From NCBI GenBank assembly GCA_037576215.1, contig JBANDB010000002.1, positions 4,402,001 to 4,466,000 on the forward strand: a DNA stretch of 64,000 nt, given 5' to 3'. The DNA comes from Armillaria gallica (Eukaryota > Basidiomycota > Agaricomycetes > Agaricales > Physalacriaceae). Under the pieces are notes generated by a model that made no database searches, was not told the origin of the DNA, and saw nothing but the letters and a program-made list of their open reading frames with translations. Below, piece after piece: positions 23,480-34,500 of the stretch (position 1 is the first letter of the stretch; each line of letters starts with the position of its first letter). Made by a program: the position numbers and the translations under genes.

Positions 23480-24560
23480 TATATTTATATTTATTTCTTG
23501 GAATTTATATCAACTGTTGGTGCTAGTGGAAGATTATCCAAAGGGAGCAGATTTTGTTGCACTGCTCTGCATCAACAGCAGATAGTTTTCACATGCTTGT
23601 GCTTTATCTTTGGACTCACACTTTTGGATTTGATAAGTGTTTGCATCACTTAGATGTTAAAGTCAGGATCAGAATGAAGCCAGGAGTGGAATCTATTTCT
23701 TTCCTGATGTACAGCTTATCTCCAGCAAAAAGAGAGGTGATTAACTGTCAGATTGACTAGTGGTTCACACAAGAAATTATCAAAGCCTCTGAGAGTTCAT
23801 GGGGAGCCTCAGTAGTCATAGCTTACTGAAATGGAAAGCCTTGATTTTATGTCAACTATTGCAAGTTAGACATAGCTACTATTCCAGATAAGTTGCTAAT
23901 ACTAAGGCAATTTGATATTCTTTCAGCACTGTCAGGGGCCAAGTAATGTCTTTGTTAGATACTTTATCAGGGTTTATATAGCTGGAAGTTCATCCAGAGG
24001 ACAGTGTTCTGGACACTGAGAATTACATCTGCTTACTCTTGTTTAAACTGCTGCACAAGGGCAGCAAATGGAAATGAGGTACAGAGGAAGAGCTTGCCTT
24101 TTCAGAAGTTAAGGCAGCATTAGCACAAGCACCTGTACTAGGACACCTTCAGCAGGTATAAAGCATTCAAGTCATAAATCTGAAGGGCACCAAAGTCTAC
24201 TAGAGACTACAATCAACCTAAAATACAAAGATAGCCAGTCCACCAAAACTCTATGATAATATGTACATGTGGGCCAAATGAGTGATCACCTACTATAATC
24301 AGAAATCCAAAGGAGCTGAGAAGAGATACTTAGTGACAAAAAGAGAAGCACTAGCAGCTAAAAAAAATCAGGTATGGTTCCAGCTGTTTGTAAAGGAGGT
24401 AGTATAACTGATCACTGACCATGCCATCCTGCAATGATGAGCAAAGACATATAAAAACTCGAAATGGCATTTCCAAATCTTGCATCAAAGGAATCAGATC
24501 TCATGAGAGAGGCAGAGGATAAACTTGTATTAAGTACAAACAATAATATATAGTTTTGAG
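23480..24560 (+). pseudogene. Second old gypsy RT/RNase H fossil
   Basis: In plus frames, 23749-23945 reads WFTQEIIKASESSWGASVVIAY*, NGKP*FYVNYCKLDIATIPD and LRQFDILSALSGAK, close to the GyG RT blocks (WFEQGVIEPLKSPWSAPVVIAY). Near 24306-24430 RNase H blocks follow: RYLVTKREALAAKKNQVWFQ and LITDHA. The catalytic YxDD region is not present between them, so there is an internal deletion as in GyG. It is even more eroded than GyG. Confidence 0.65.
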
Positions 24561-25869
24561 ACATCTAGCTGTAAGATGGGTGAGAAGAAGATCCTGTAGG
24601 AGATCTCAGGATGAGACAAGGAATTTGAGAGAACTCATAAGGACTAGTGGTGGCACATTGAAGAATGACAAGATACCCATCTACAGCAATAGCTTAGCTT
24701 AGCTAAGGCCTTCACACTGCAATTCTGACTTTTCTCTTCTTTCAGTTGTATTTAGTAATTTGCAGTGTTTGTAATACTAGAAAAATAAGTAGTATGAGGT
24801 CATGTTGGCAGGTAGTCAAGATAGTTCTGTTGCTGTGCTTTATAATTCTTATTTGTAATCTACCAAATATTTTACAAATGGCTTTAAGTGTATTGGTATT
24901 TTAGGTGGAAATAGGAGGAGATCCTTCTTACTATCTAGTATACCTCTGGATAGATTGTCTGCCAGATTTTCCTTTATCAAAATCCAGATCATTAACAACC
25001 AGATTTCTGATTCCTGCATCAAGAATACATTAAAAAACTATATGTTGAAGGATAGTGTTTTGTTGCACATTGCATAAGTACCCTATTAGTAACTTTAGAG
25101 AGGCCAACATTAGACAACCTAGAGCACAACCTAGAGCTAGCAATGAAGATTGGAGATTTGAGATGCAGATAGAAACATTATAGCAGATCTCTTCTAACCA
25201 GTCACTAACATTATTTGCTGATTGTAGTGAGATCTTGATTGTGGGAATCCATTGACAGTTACAATTAGCATCCTCAGTCCCAACTTAATTACTATTATCT
25301 CTACTCATTCAATGTTTCTGCCCTTTGTCATCTGGCTCAGTATCAATTTCCAAGCTAGCTACTTTCTATTGAGAATGTGTCTGAGTCTCCAAGACATGGA
25401 AACATTGATCAGGAGAGAGATGTCCAGTGGATCTGTCAGCATGATGATCAGAATGTTTAGTAGGTCAAAGCTCAGTTTTGTTTTCCACCAGTCTAAATCT
25501 TCAGCTAATGTGGTTGACACAGTGTGGCAAATGAAGGCCAGATCATTGTCTTTGAAGGATGTTCAAAATCTGTAGAGGGTCAGCATGTGAGAACAGCTGT
25601 CTGGAACTATCAAGCAAATATAATTCAATGTTTCTATCACTGATTCTGCTTTGCTTCTCAACATCTTTACTCTTGTTTTCCATGGGTCCAGCTTCTTCCT
25701 GTACTATTTCTTTTTCAGTTGTGGTAGCAATATAAATTTTACATCAATGTCCCACCAGAAGCTGATATATAAAAAAATGGTGTTAAATGAAATGGACTTT
25801 GATCTAGCCTATGGCCAGCCTAATTCCTCTGCTATCCTTCAGATCATACCAGCACTATAGAGTATATTG
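24561..25869. other. Unassigned AT-rich DNA
   Basis: A plus frame at 25252-25575 is open for 107 codons but shows no family motif. It may be antisense to further DIRS-like sequence. Nothing else was seen. Confidence 0.3.
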
Positions 25870-26700
25870 TTGTCTCATTTGCTAATGTCTTGGAGAACTT
25901 GAAGAATATGAAGTTGTTTACCCATTTGACTAATGCTTCCAATCCCTTTATTGATGAGGATTTGTACTATTGCATCTGCAATCCTCTTCCAGATACTTGG
26001 AGAGGGGCACACTTTAAAGTTTAAGCAAGGATCAAGATAAATGAGGTTATTAAGCAAGATAGCAGTAAATGGTTATATTAACGGATGTGTTGGCATATTG
26101 CAAAAAGCTGATTTGACATCCAACACTGTTACTTGTGTATCTTTTGGTGTATTTGCTACTTTGAGATAGCATTTTGAGTTGAGAACACATCTCAAGCACA
26201 TTAGAATATTTTTGAATCTATAATTGCATCAATTGAAGTCACTTCAGGATTGATAAAAATTGGATATATAATATCACTATATATGAAAAGGTCTAGAGGT
26301 GTTGTAGAATATGAAAAGGATTGATCTACAATGGCCCTAGAGTTTTTCTGGTCTGGTTTCAGCAATGCTAAGGAGTGCAGTATAGAAATATTCTGCCATA
26401 CATATTAGAAATGTGTAATGCTACAGATCTATGCTTCCTCATCTATTAAAGACTGTAGGGTTGTGGGATTATATCTTATTAATAGATGTCTGAGTCTCAT
26501 TTTTTTTCTCAATATTTCTCCATAAGAAAATCATGGTGCTCTGGTAGTGTGTAATGATTTCACAGAATGAAAGTGTGGTTTAGTTTGTAGTTTTCAAAAC
26601 CCATCAGAAAACCATCTCTGATGCTTTTAGGAATGTCTGTAAATTTGTTTATAGTGTTGGCTCTGGTAAGATAAAAGTCCAAATCTCATGTTTTGAAGGT
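25870..26700 (-). pseudogene. DIRS-like reverse transcriptase fossil
   Basis: Reading leftward: SIRDGFLMGFENYKLNHTF (about 26640-26580), an SPLSIIPKP-like block eroded near 26390, VLDVKSAFCNMPTHP (about 26130-26080; the D..AFRN.P motif A), IYLDPCLNF and PSPSIWKRIADAIVQILINK (about 26040-25950; motif B), then GIGSIS just before the expected W-V-D-D, which is lost. The FGA..SP.IFGR.ADA-type motif B and YIDPC are typical of fungal DIRS/tyrosine-recombinase retroelements. The assignment relies on remembered motifs, and no recombinase was seen. Confidence 0.5.
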
Positions 26701-28078
26701 GTCACTATAGAGAAGAGATTTTAATAATGGGAATATGCACCATAAGATGTAGTGTTGCATCATACACACATGGCAAAATCAACATGATTGATGTTTGCAG
26801 TCCTCAAAATAGTTGTATCCATGGCATATAGACTTTTTACCTGCCTAGAAATCTGAACCTGAGTATATGCTATTCTGTTCATTGGCCTAGTGCTTGGACA
26901 TGGCCTATATGTATTCTGGTTTGTTGGGATAAGTAATTTCTTAAGCTCATAATAAGGCATTGCCAGAGTTGAATACATGGATGGTGTCTAGCCATGAGAC
27001 AGAGGTGCTTGTGGCTGGACAAAGCCTGCAATATCTGGTCCATAAATGTTAGAGCAGAGATATATGCAGTCTTACCTCAAGAGGTAGTGCTGAGGCTAGC
27101 TTTGGCATTGGGAACTAGTTCTCCCTCCTGTAAAGAGGATCTCACTTGTCTATCTTCCCTTTCTGAAACACCATTAGCCTAGGATGTGAAAGTACTGAAG
27201 TACCTGCAAGCAAAAGTTGCACATCATCTGGAACATTTAGAAAGACACTCATAGCAGCCTCTAGGATATCACAGAGTATGTGAGGGAAAGGTGTGCAGAA
27301 GCATATGTCAGAGATGACACATCATGTAACAGGTCTTCAGCAGCTGCTGTGAGCAGTGCAACACTGTTTTTGCCATTCAGCTCTACACCAGCTACCTCCT
27401 GCTCAGGCATGGATACTGGAATTGCACTGTTAATCTGTGAGTTATTGACTACTGCTAGTATGAACATTCTGAGCCATTGTTACGTGCATATCATAGACCT
27501 CTGCTCCACACTGACTTCAAACACAGACTTCACCTCAATAGTTCACACTATTGGACCTCTGTGGCCTCCAGCCATTTACCATTTACTTTGCCCCATTTAA
27601 TATTTTATTTCTGTTTCATTTTACTATTTCACATATTAAATCTAAAACTCGAATCTGGTAGCGAACAGACTTTTGTCAGATTCCATCAGACTCCAACTTG
27701 GAACTACCTACTCATATATATACTATAGAATTACTTGTAGATACTCAGTTTAAATATCAACTTGGTTTAGCCAAATCTCTTTCTGACTCCAAGTTTAAAT
27801 TTTATCACTCTCAAGTCTACAGCCTCCACTCTGTTGGACTATCTTTACTATCCAAACCTTCGCTCTCCATGGACTCTGCTCTGCAATTTTATCTCAGGGC
27901 TTCAGCTCAAGGGTGACATTGCTAATAGCTTCACCAAAGTCCACACACTCTGCAGACCTCCACTTGTGTGAGTTACCTTCATCTATTTGGCATGTCCCTA
28001 ATAGCACCATAGGACACATAAAGACAGCATCATGGTTTGTTTTGTCACTCATTTGAACATTATTCATTGTGAGAGTTC
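26701..28078. other. Unassigned AT-rich DNA
   Basis: Open frames at 26978-26760 (minus), 27280-27600 and 27698-27916 (plus) carry no motif I recognise. The minus one may be the upstream part of the DIRS-like unit. Confidence 0.3.
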
Positions 28079-28236
28079 AAAGATGTGTTTTGGTATGAAT
28101 AAATGTTAGCTCAAAGCTAGGGAATATACAGCTTTGAGTACACTACTTATATACTAGAAAAGAGGGTTTCAATAATAAGAGCACCATGTAGGAAAGAGAA
28201 TATAAGAACACAGTGACCGTGCAGTCAAGTACCTAG
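28079..28236 (-). repeat. Minus-oriented gypsy LTR fragment
   Basis: Nearly the same as bases 46090-46250 of the GyD LTR, including the TTAGCTCAAAGCT block and TATATACTAG. It stops abruptly at CCTAG, where the plus-oriented GyC LTR starts. It is either the remnant of an older LTR into which GyC inserted, or a recombination product. Confidence 0.75.
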
Positions 28237-28262
28237 TGTTACAATTTATTCATTTCTTTCCA

Positions 28263-28306
28263 TCTTATCTTATCTTATCATGAATGCTTATGCTTATCTT
28301 ATCTTC
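28263..28306 (+). promoter_or_regulatory. GATA-site array in the LTR
   Basis: Three overlapping CTTATC in 28264-28280 and two more in 28292-28304. GATAAG fits the HGATAR site of fungal GATA factors. Comparable arrays lie in every LTR of this family in the window. Confidence 0.6.
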
Positions 28307-28462
28307 AGATCTGTGACTCCATGGAGCCTTCATAAATCTTCTCATGTCACACTCGCCCGACGTGTACTTGACATGTATTATTCTCGGCTACCGTGTACTT
28401 GGCTTATTCACTTTCTAACATGGTACCCTCATCTTAGTACTCATTACAGACCCTCACTTTAG

Positions 28463-28469
28463 TATAAAA
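28463..28469 (+). promoter_or_regulatory. TATA box of the GyC LTR
   Basis: TATAAAA, 35 bases before AGCTTTGAGCTAA (28498), a spacing that fits transcription starting at that block. Confidence 0.6.
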
Positions 28470-28653
28470 GTAGTGTACTCAAAGCTGTATATTCCCTAGC
28501 TTTGAGCTAATGTTTATTCATACCAAAACACACTCCTTCTTGCTAAGCGCTATTCAGTTAGTCTTGATCGCCAATCATCACAGGACTAGTCAGTGACTGT
28601 ACGAACGCGATACAGCTGACTATTTACCCTTGATTGGAGTTCGGGTCTTACAT

Positions 28654-28666
28654 TTAGCTCAAAGCT
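28654..28666 (+). promoter_or_regulatory. GyC primer binding site, self-complementary
   Basis: TTAGCTCAAAGCT begins one base after the LTR end and is the exact complement of LTR bases 28498-28510. No tRNA 3'-end match was noticed. This is the arrangement of Tf1/sushi-type self-priming, in which the folded-back 5' end of the transcript primes cDNA synthesis. Confidence 0.65.
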
Positions 28667-28694
28667 TTTTCTTACCCTTCTCCCAGAAGCCCCC

Positions 28695-31099
28695 ATGGAA
28701 GGAGACGACACTCGTATTATAGCCATCTCACTAGGAATACCAAGCGCCACCTTTCTTTCTGTTGCTCTCATTCTTGCCATTAGATTTCGCTATAGACCAC
28801 GATGACAAGTAGAGACACCCCTGCATCACCCCCTCAGTCATTACAGATAATTCCAATGGCATCCTGCTCGAGCAGCAGCCACCCCGACTCCACGCACCCA
28901 TACCACGGCGACCGATCCCAATCCACCAGTTCACTAGGTCAGGAGTCAGTGAGAGATGGAGACGGACATTCCTGAGTCGATTTCTCCTGTCATCCTGGAG
29001 AGAGAATCTCCTGCCCCTCCCAGAAGCAGTCCGTCAGACATCCCCATCACTGCCGAGCATCCCGCTTCCTACTATGCTGCGTTTGTCCCTCAAACTCCCA
29101 CACCCGGCATGTACTCCTGACTCGCCGCCTGTGGCAGGGGATTCGATGTGGGCCGCGACACTCGACCCGTCGCCCCAGCCACCAATTACGACCCTTGGGC
29201 TGACAGGCACCCTACTCCACCACCCACAGCCGGTATTGCTTCCGAGGAGTTCTGGGATAACGTCGACATCCCCTACAGTGCCTACTTCCCGGCCCCCAAC
29301 TGTGACTCACCCGATCACCGCACACCTCCCCCAAGGGGTTACAGAAACCCCTACAACGTGGGACAACCCCGTACAGAACTGAGAGCAGGCACTCGAGCCT
29401 GTACACATCGAGGAACCCATTGCTGGACCCTCAAACCTCCAGGTCCCAAGACGTCCCACCAGATCCCACGTAGATCCGCGAACCGCCCCCTCGAGCAAGT
29501 GCTTGGGAGCAACTCGCCCAGCGACTCCGAGAGCAGCCACAGCCTGAGCCCCGGGCGAGTCAAGCGAAGTCACCATCACTGTCGAGCCACCCCATCCCCC
29601 TACCCCCTTCCCCGACACAACACCCAGAATCACGATCGATGGAATCCCCGAGTCGTCCACCGAGTCGACGCGCGAGTAGTTGCGCAACCCCAATTCAGAT
29701 GATGCTAGCTGACGCCATCCATTTTTATAATGAAACTGATGATGACCCCACAGTTCCCATTCCCAGTCTATTAAGGCAAGCAACATTTCTAAATATTTAT
29801 AATTACTTCGCCTATGAATTACCCTTTTCCCTGGTTTGGGGAGCTTCCCAAGCCAGGAACGATTATTTTATGAGGAAAAATAGAGGTCTCCCATCAGATG
29901 AGATCCTGCAGTATGAGGCGGAGCGGAACGCTCGCCTCCTGTGGAACAGTATACACCCGGATGCCATAATTGAGGAATTTCCCCCTTACGAAGAAGCCGT
30001 GCCAGAGATCGAGATACAGGAGCCAATGCCAGATGAACCACCAGTACCACCTCCCCGGATCACCAACACTTTTGTCTACATCACCAGGCAGGCAGCACCA
30101 GGAGTGTACCAACGCGGGTACCTACCTTTTGCCGGTGCTAACGGAGCAGGTGCAGGAGGAGGCCGAGGCGGCGGACAACCCGCACAACCTCCGCAACCTC
30201 CCGCAGCACCAATACGGGTAATGCTCCATGCTTTCCAGCCCCCCCACCACTACCAGACCCACTGATACCTTGGCAGCTACTTGATGGAGCCACCGCCCCC
30301 TTCGACGACTTCAAACCAAAAATCTTGAAAGAAGTCGATGATTTTAAAGGCGACTCTAATGACATTGACCGGTTCTTCCTAAAGTGCGAACTGCACTTCG
30401 ACGTGTTTAACCGACACTTCCGACACCACCCTCATAAAGTCGTCTTTTGCGTCTCTCGACTCGCTGAAGACGCTGAAAGGTGGTGGCAGTTGAGCGCACA
30501 GATCATAGGAAAACAGCGATGGTGAGCAGCAGTACCCAATGTACGAAGGCTTCAAGACGGAACTCAAGGCAAGGTTCTGGAAGGATGCTGATGCGCAGTT
30601 AAAGTACGCGCAGTGGGAGAAGCTTAGGCAAGCAGACCACAAGGATGGCGACAAGTTCTTCCAGCTCTTCGAAGAACTAGCCTACCATGCTGGAGTATGC
30701 AACAACGACCAAGTCATGCTCCACCAGATCAAGAAAGCCGCCTGCCAGATGAGTAAAAATACTATATACTCGGCTGACGGAGACGTACCGGTCGGCTACG
30801 AAGACTGGAAGGCTCGCCTACTCCGGATCGATTACAACTGGTGCCTCAAGCAGGCAGAAGGAATGACAGTGGTACCATCTCGACCACAACCACAGAAGAC
30901 GACTACGCCATTAGGGTAGTCAAACCACGGGTCCCGTGCTGACAACGACAACGGCTACAGGGACAACTATGGAGGACGCGGGCAGCCGATGAATATCGAC
31001 AAAGCCAGGGCAGCATCAGTATGCTTCAGATGTGGCAAGAAAGGCCACTTCAAGCGTGACTGCCCTACCGCGGCAAAAACCCAGGAAGAGGCATTATGA
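28695..31099 (+). pseudogene. GyC gag
   Basis: The first ATG after the primer site (28695) opens a short frame with one membrane-type segment (IIAISLGIPSATFLSVALIL, residues 8-27), ended by TGA at 28803 where CGA is likely original. Further blocks shared with GyD and GyE are DVGRDTRPV..YDPWA, IYNYFAYELPFSLVWG, EIEIQEPMPD..P, the capsid-like DFKGDSNDIDRFF...HFDVFNRHFRHH, and RFWKDADAQLKYAQWEKLRQ. The CCHC knuckle CFRCGKKGHFKRDC lies at 31022-31063. Frames change near 28900-29150, 29640 and 30510. Gag forms the particle; the knuckle binds RNA. Confidence 0.75.
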
Positions 31100-32492
31100 C
31101 ACCTCAACACTTATTGGGATAAAACAGAAAACCTCTCTACGATTGAGGAGGTAAAAGAAACCGCCACATAGATAATGATTCAATCTATTCAGCAACCAAG
31201 GACTTAGTTTCGGCTGGTACGCCTATCGCGCCTCATAAATGTACTTATATACTGCCTGTAGTAACCACCGCGCATTCAAATATACCCGCGACTTCGCAAT
31301 CAGACCAGAAACTAAGCAAGAATCAAATCCAATTAACCCCAGGAACGAGCGCAATAGTTATTAAACTACCGACTGCAGCTCGACGTTTGACGAGTAACCT
31401 ATTACAGGCGAAAGCAAATGATAAGTCGCCTACCATAGCGACACCCATCTTAACAGCGGAACCTCGGGTATGTGACTCCACGACTCAAGGTGATTCCAAG
31501 GACAGTGGAGCGTGTACTGCAAGACAGGACTGACTGGATGGGGCAGGAGAACAAGCGCATAGCGCCCCCCCTGACAAAGCAGCTCTACAGAGTCCCTGCC
31601 GCGCTGGGAGTTTCGAGGGAATAGCTTCAGCGAAACCTCCTCTGGTAAAAGAGAACACCGCACAGCTACCAAAGTCTAAATCCCTTATACACCAAGGGCT
31701 TTGGCGACGGCCACGGACGACAGTGATCGCAACGCTGGATCACAGAAGAAGGACACAGTGAGGGACTATTTGCCCTCGGTCCTGAAGACGACGAAGGACG
31801 AACCGGACTCGAGCAAGGGCCCCCAACCAGTTGCCAATGCCTGTCGTGATGAAGGGTGGCTCAACGAAGGGGGAACACTGAATGAAATGAGGGACCTGAC
31901 TAAGAACCCAGGTGAGAAGGAACCAGGTGAGAAGTGAAGGCAATCGTTGCTCAGCGGTGCCAGCCCAGCCTGCTGTCTCTTTACGAGATGGCGCCTTTGC
32001 AGAAAGCACCTCCCGTTTCACGACTGACCAGAAAGCCGCAGGAGGAAGCTGCTAGCGCCCAGGCAGTGAAAAGGGGGCATCAGGTAGCTTTTATTGAAGA
32101 AGTACCTGACAACGAGGACATTATGAGTTTCATGATGAACAAGAACGCTAAATTAATACCCCCTTTAGAAAAGGCAGTGACCTCACTGATGGTAGTCGAG
32201 CCTGTATGGGTAGACGCGAAGGTTGAAGAGGCCCTGCAACTCTCCCGCACTTATACAAGCGGACAGACCTATAATGAATGGCTCAAACCATTCGGAGCTG
32301 AGTGGACTCTACGCGGAGCAGTAGAAGTGTACAGAGTCGGAGGCGAAGGCAATCCTAAAAAATTGGATTCACAAGGCACACACAGAAGAAGTAGTCGACT
32401 CGATGATCGAAGCAATGAGGGGGATGAGCGAATCAATGCGCTCTGGTGGCTTGAAGAGCTACGAGAGCCAAAACGATATATCAGCACGCTAA
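31100..32492 (+). pseudogene. GyC gag-protease linker
   Basis: A low-complexity, charged segment with blocks also seen in GyA, GyD and GyE: SAPPDKAALQSPC, GIASAKPPLVKE, KRGHQVAFIEEVPDNED, SFMMNKNAKL and WLKPFGAEWTLRG. Frames break several times. The repeated conservation suggests it was coding. Function unknown. Confidence 0.55.
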
Positions 32493-33250
32493 GTGAGAAA
32501 GGGAAGGACCTGGTTATCCCCATCATACTTGGGGCACCAGGAACCATTCCCTCCATCTCCATGGCGGCTGTTGGTAGACAGCGGATGCACCAGTAGCGCC
32601 ATCAACCAAAAGTTCGTTGAACAGCACAACATTCCAACTCGAGCGACTGCCGCACCAATCCCGGTCTATAATGCCGACGGAACCAGGAACCAGGGAGGAT
32701 CAATTACCAAATACGCCGAGATCGAACTCAAAATCGGAGATCATTCAGAATGAATAGATCTAGCCATAACAGATCTCAGTGATAAACAGATCTTCCTCGG
32801 TCATGACTGGTTAGCCCGGCATAATCCAATCATCAATTGGAAGACAGGAGGATTAACGTTTGCACGATGCGAATGCTGCAAAAACCCATTTATGCTACCC
32901 GATGCAGACCCTGATGACAAGTGGGACAAAGAGCTGGAGGAGGGAGATACCATCCTCGCAATAGATTTCACACGGGCTATTCTCATACGTGCGCATCACG
33001 CCAATGACTTAGCTGCGCGGCCAATGCAGACAAGGAGACCAAGACGTTCGAAGAAATGGTCCCAGAGTGGTGTCGGGACTTCAACGATTTGTTCGCCAAA
33101 GACAATTTCGATGAACTTCCCGAACCAAAGACATGGGACCACGCCATTGAACTCACTCCAAACACGAGTGCCAATCTCGATTGCAAGGTCTATCCTCTTA
33201 ATCGAAACGAACAAGCGGAGCTCAACAAGTTCTTAGACGAGAACCTTTGA
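32493..33250 (+). pseudogene. GyC protease
   Basis: The retropepsin-type site is LLVDSGCTSSAINQKFVEQH (near 32565-32620), with the catalytic DSG at about 32571. The later block QIFLGHDWLARHNPIINW matches the ILG..WL part of the fold. A TGA at 32750 and frame changes near 32755 and 33020 break it. It would cut the Gag-Pol precursor. Confidence 0.75.
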
Positions 33251-33990
33251 GTGGACGAATCTGCCCCTCCAAGTCGCCCATGGCTTCACCTTTCTTCTTT
33301 GTCAAGAAAAAGGATGGCAAGCTGTGACCAGTCCAAGATTATCGGAAGCTCAATGAAATGACGATTAAAAACCGTTATCTGCTTCCCTTATCTCAGAACT
33401 GATGGACAAACTACGGGGCGCCAAGTATTTCTCCAAGCTCGATGTTCGATGGGGCTACAACAATGTACGCATCAAGAGTGGTGACAAGTGGAAGGCAGCA
33501 TTCAGAACTAATTGGGGTTGTTCGAACCCACGGTTATGTTCTTCGGGCTTACCAATTCGCCTGCCACCTTCCAGTGGATGATGAATGACATCTTCAAAGA
33601 TCTCATTGCATCAGGCGCCATCACAGTCTATCTGATGATATCCTAATCATGTCCAAGACCAAGGAGGAGCATCGTCGCATCACGCGCGAGGTTCTAAGAC
33701 TCCTCCGAAAGAACAAGCTATTCCTCAAAGCGGAGAAATGCGAGTTCAAAACCTTGGAAACAGAGTATCTCGGAGTCATCATCAGCGAAGGAAGCATCCG
33801 AATGGACCCAGTCAAGATTGCAGGAATCACAGAGTGGCCTGTGCCAGTCAAGAAAGTACAACTCCAGTTGTTCTTAGGCTTTACCAATTTCTACAGACGT
33901 TTCATCAAAGGATACAGCAAGGTCGTCAAGCCAATGACCCAGCTGACAGGAAACGATCCATGGAAATGGGGAAAAGCGCAACAGGACGTG
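33251..33990 (+). pseudogene. GyC reverse transcriptase
   Basis: Blocks in order: KL*PVQDYRKLN (TGA 33325-33327), [14 protein letters not shown] (motif A), [25 protein letters not shown] (motif B), then the catalytic site. There YL and DD are separated by the loss of one base at 33633/33634, so YLDD cannot be read in frame. The thumb/connection block FLGFTNFYRRFIKGYSK follows intact. RT makes cDNA from the element RNA; this copy cannot. Confidence 0.85.
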
Positions 33991-34500
33991 TTCGAGGAAC
34001 TGAAAAGACTGCTGGCTGAAGAAGTGGTACTAGCAATACCCATGGAGGAAGGCAAGTTCCACGTAGAGGCAGACGCAAGTGAGGGGGCGATCGGCACTGT
34101 ATTGTCGCAAGAGCAGGATGGGAAATGATGCCCAGTCACATTTCTATCCAAGTCCCTCACAGTTACGGAACGAAATTATGAAATTTACGACAAAGAACTG
34201 CTGGCAATCATGCTAGCCCTGGACGAGTGGAGGCACTACCTAATGGGTGCGGCTCAGGACTTGAAATATGGACGGATCATCAAAATCTGCAGTATTTCTG
34301 AAAGCCCCAAAAGCTCAACCGATGCCAAGCGCTGGGTAACTGAGCTTGCCGAATACCATTTCTCGCTGCACCACAAACCGGGACCGGCAAACAAGAAGGC
34401 TGACTTACTAAGCCGACGAGCAGACCATGAACAAGGAAAGGAGGACAACGATGAGGTTATAGTCCTCAAACCCGAGCACTTCAGGGCACTAGTCATGCCC
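33991..34500 (+). pseudogene. GyC RNase H
   Basis: FHVEADASEGAIGTVLSQ gives the first catalytic Asp, and ERNYEIYDKELLAIMLALDEW the Glu region. A TGA at 34126-34128 stands where GyE has TGG (GKWCPV), and a frameshift near 34258 breaks the IWTDH.NL block. The domain removes template RNA. Confidence 0.75.

Larger units (their letters stand above)
28237..28652 (+). repeat. GyC 5' LTR
   Basis: Starts TGTTACAATTT and ends GGGTCTTACA, 416 bases. It contains GATAAG repeats (as CTTATC) in two blocks, a TATA box at 28463-28469 and the putative transcript start block AGCTTTGAGCTAA at 28498-28510. Confidence 0.85.
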
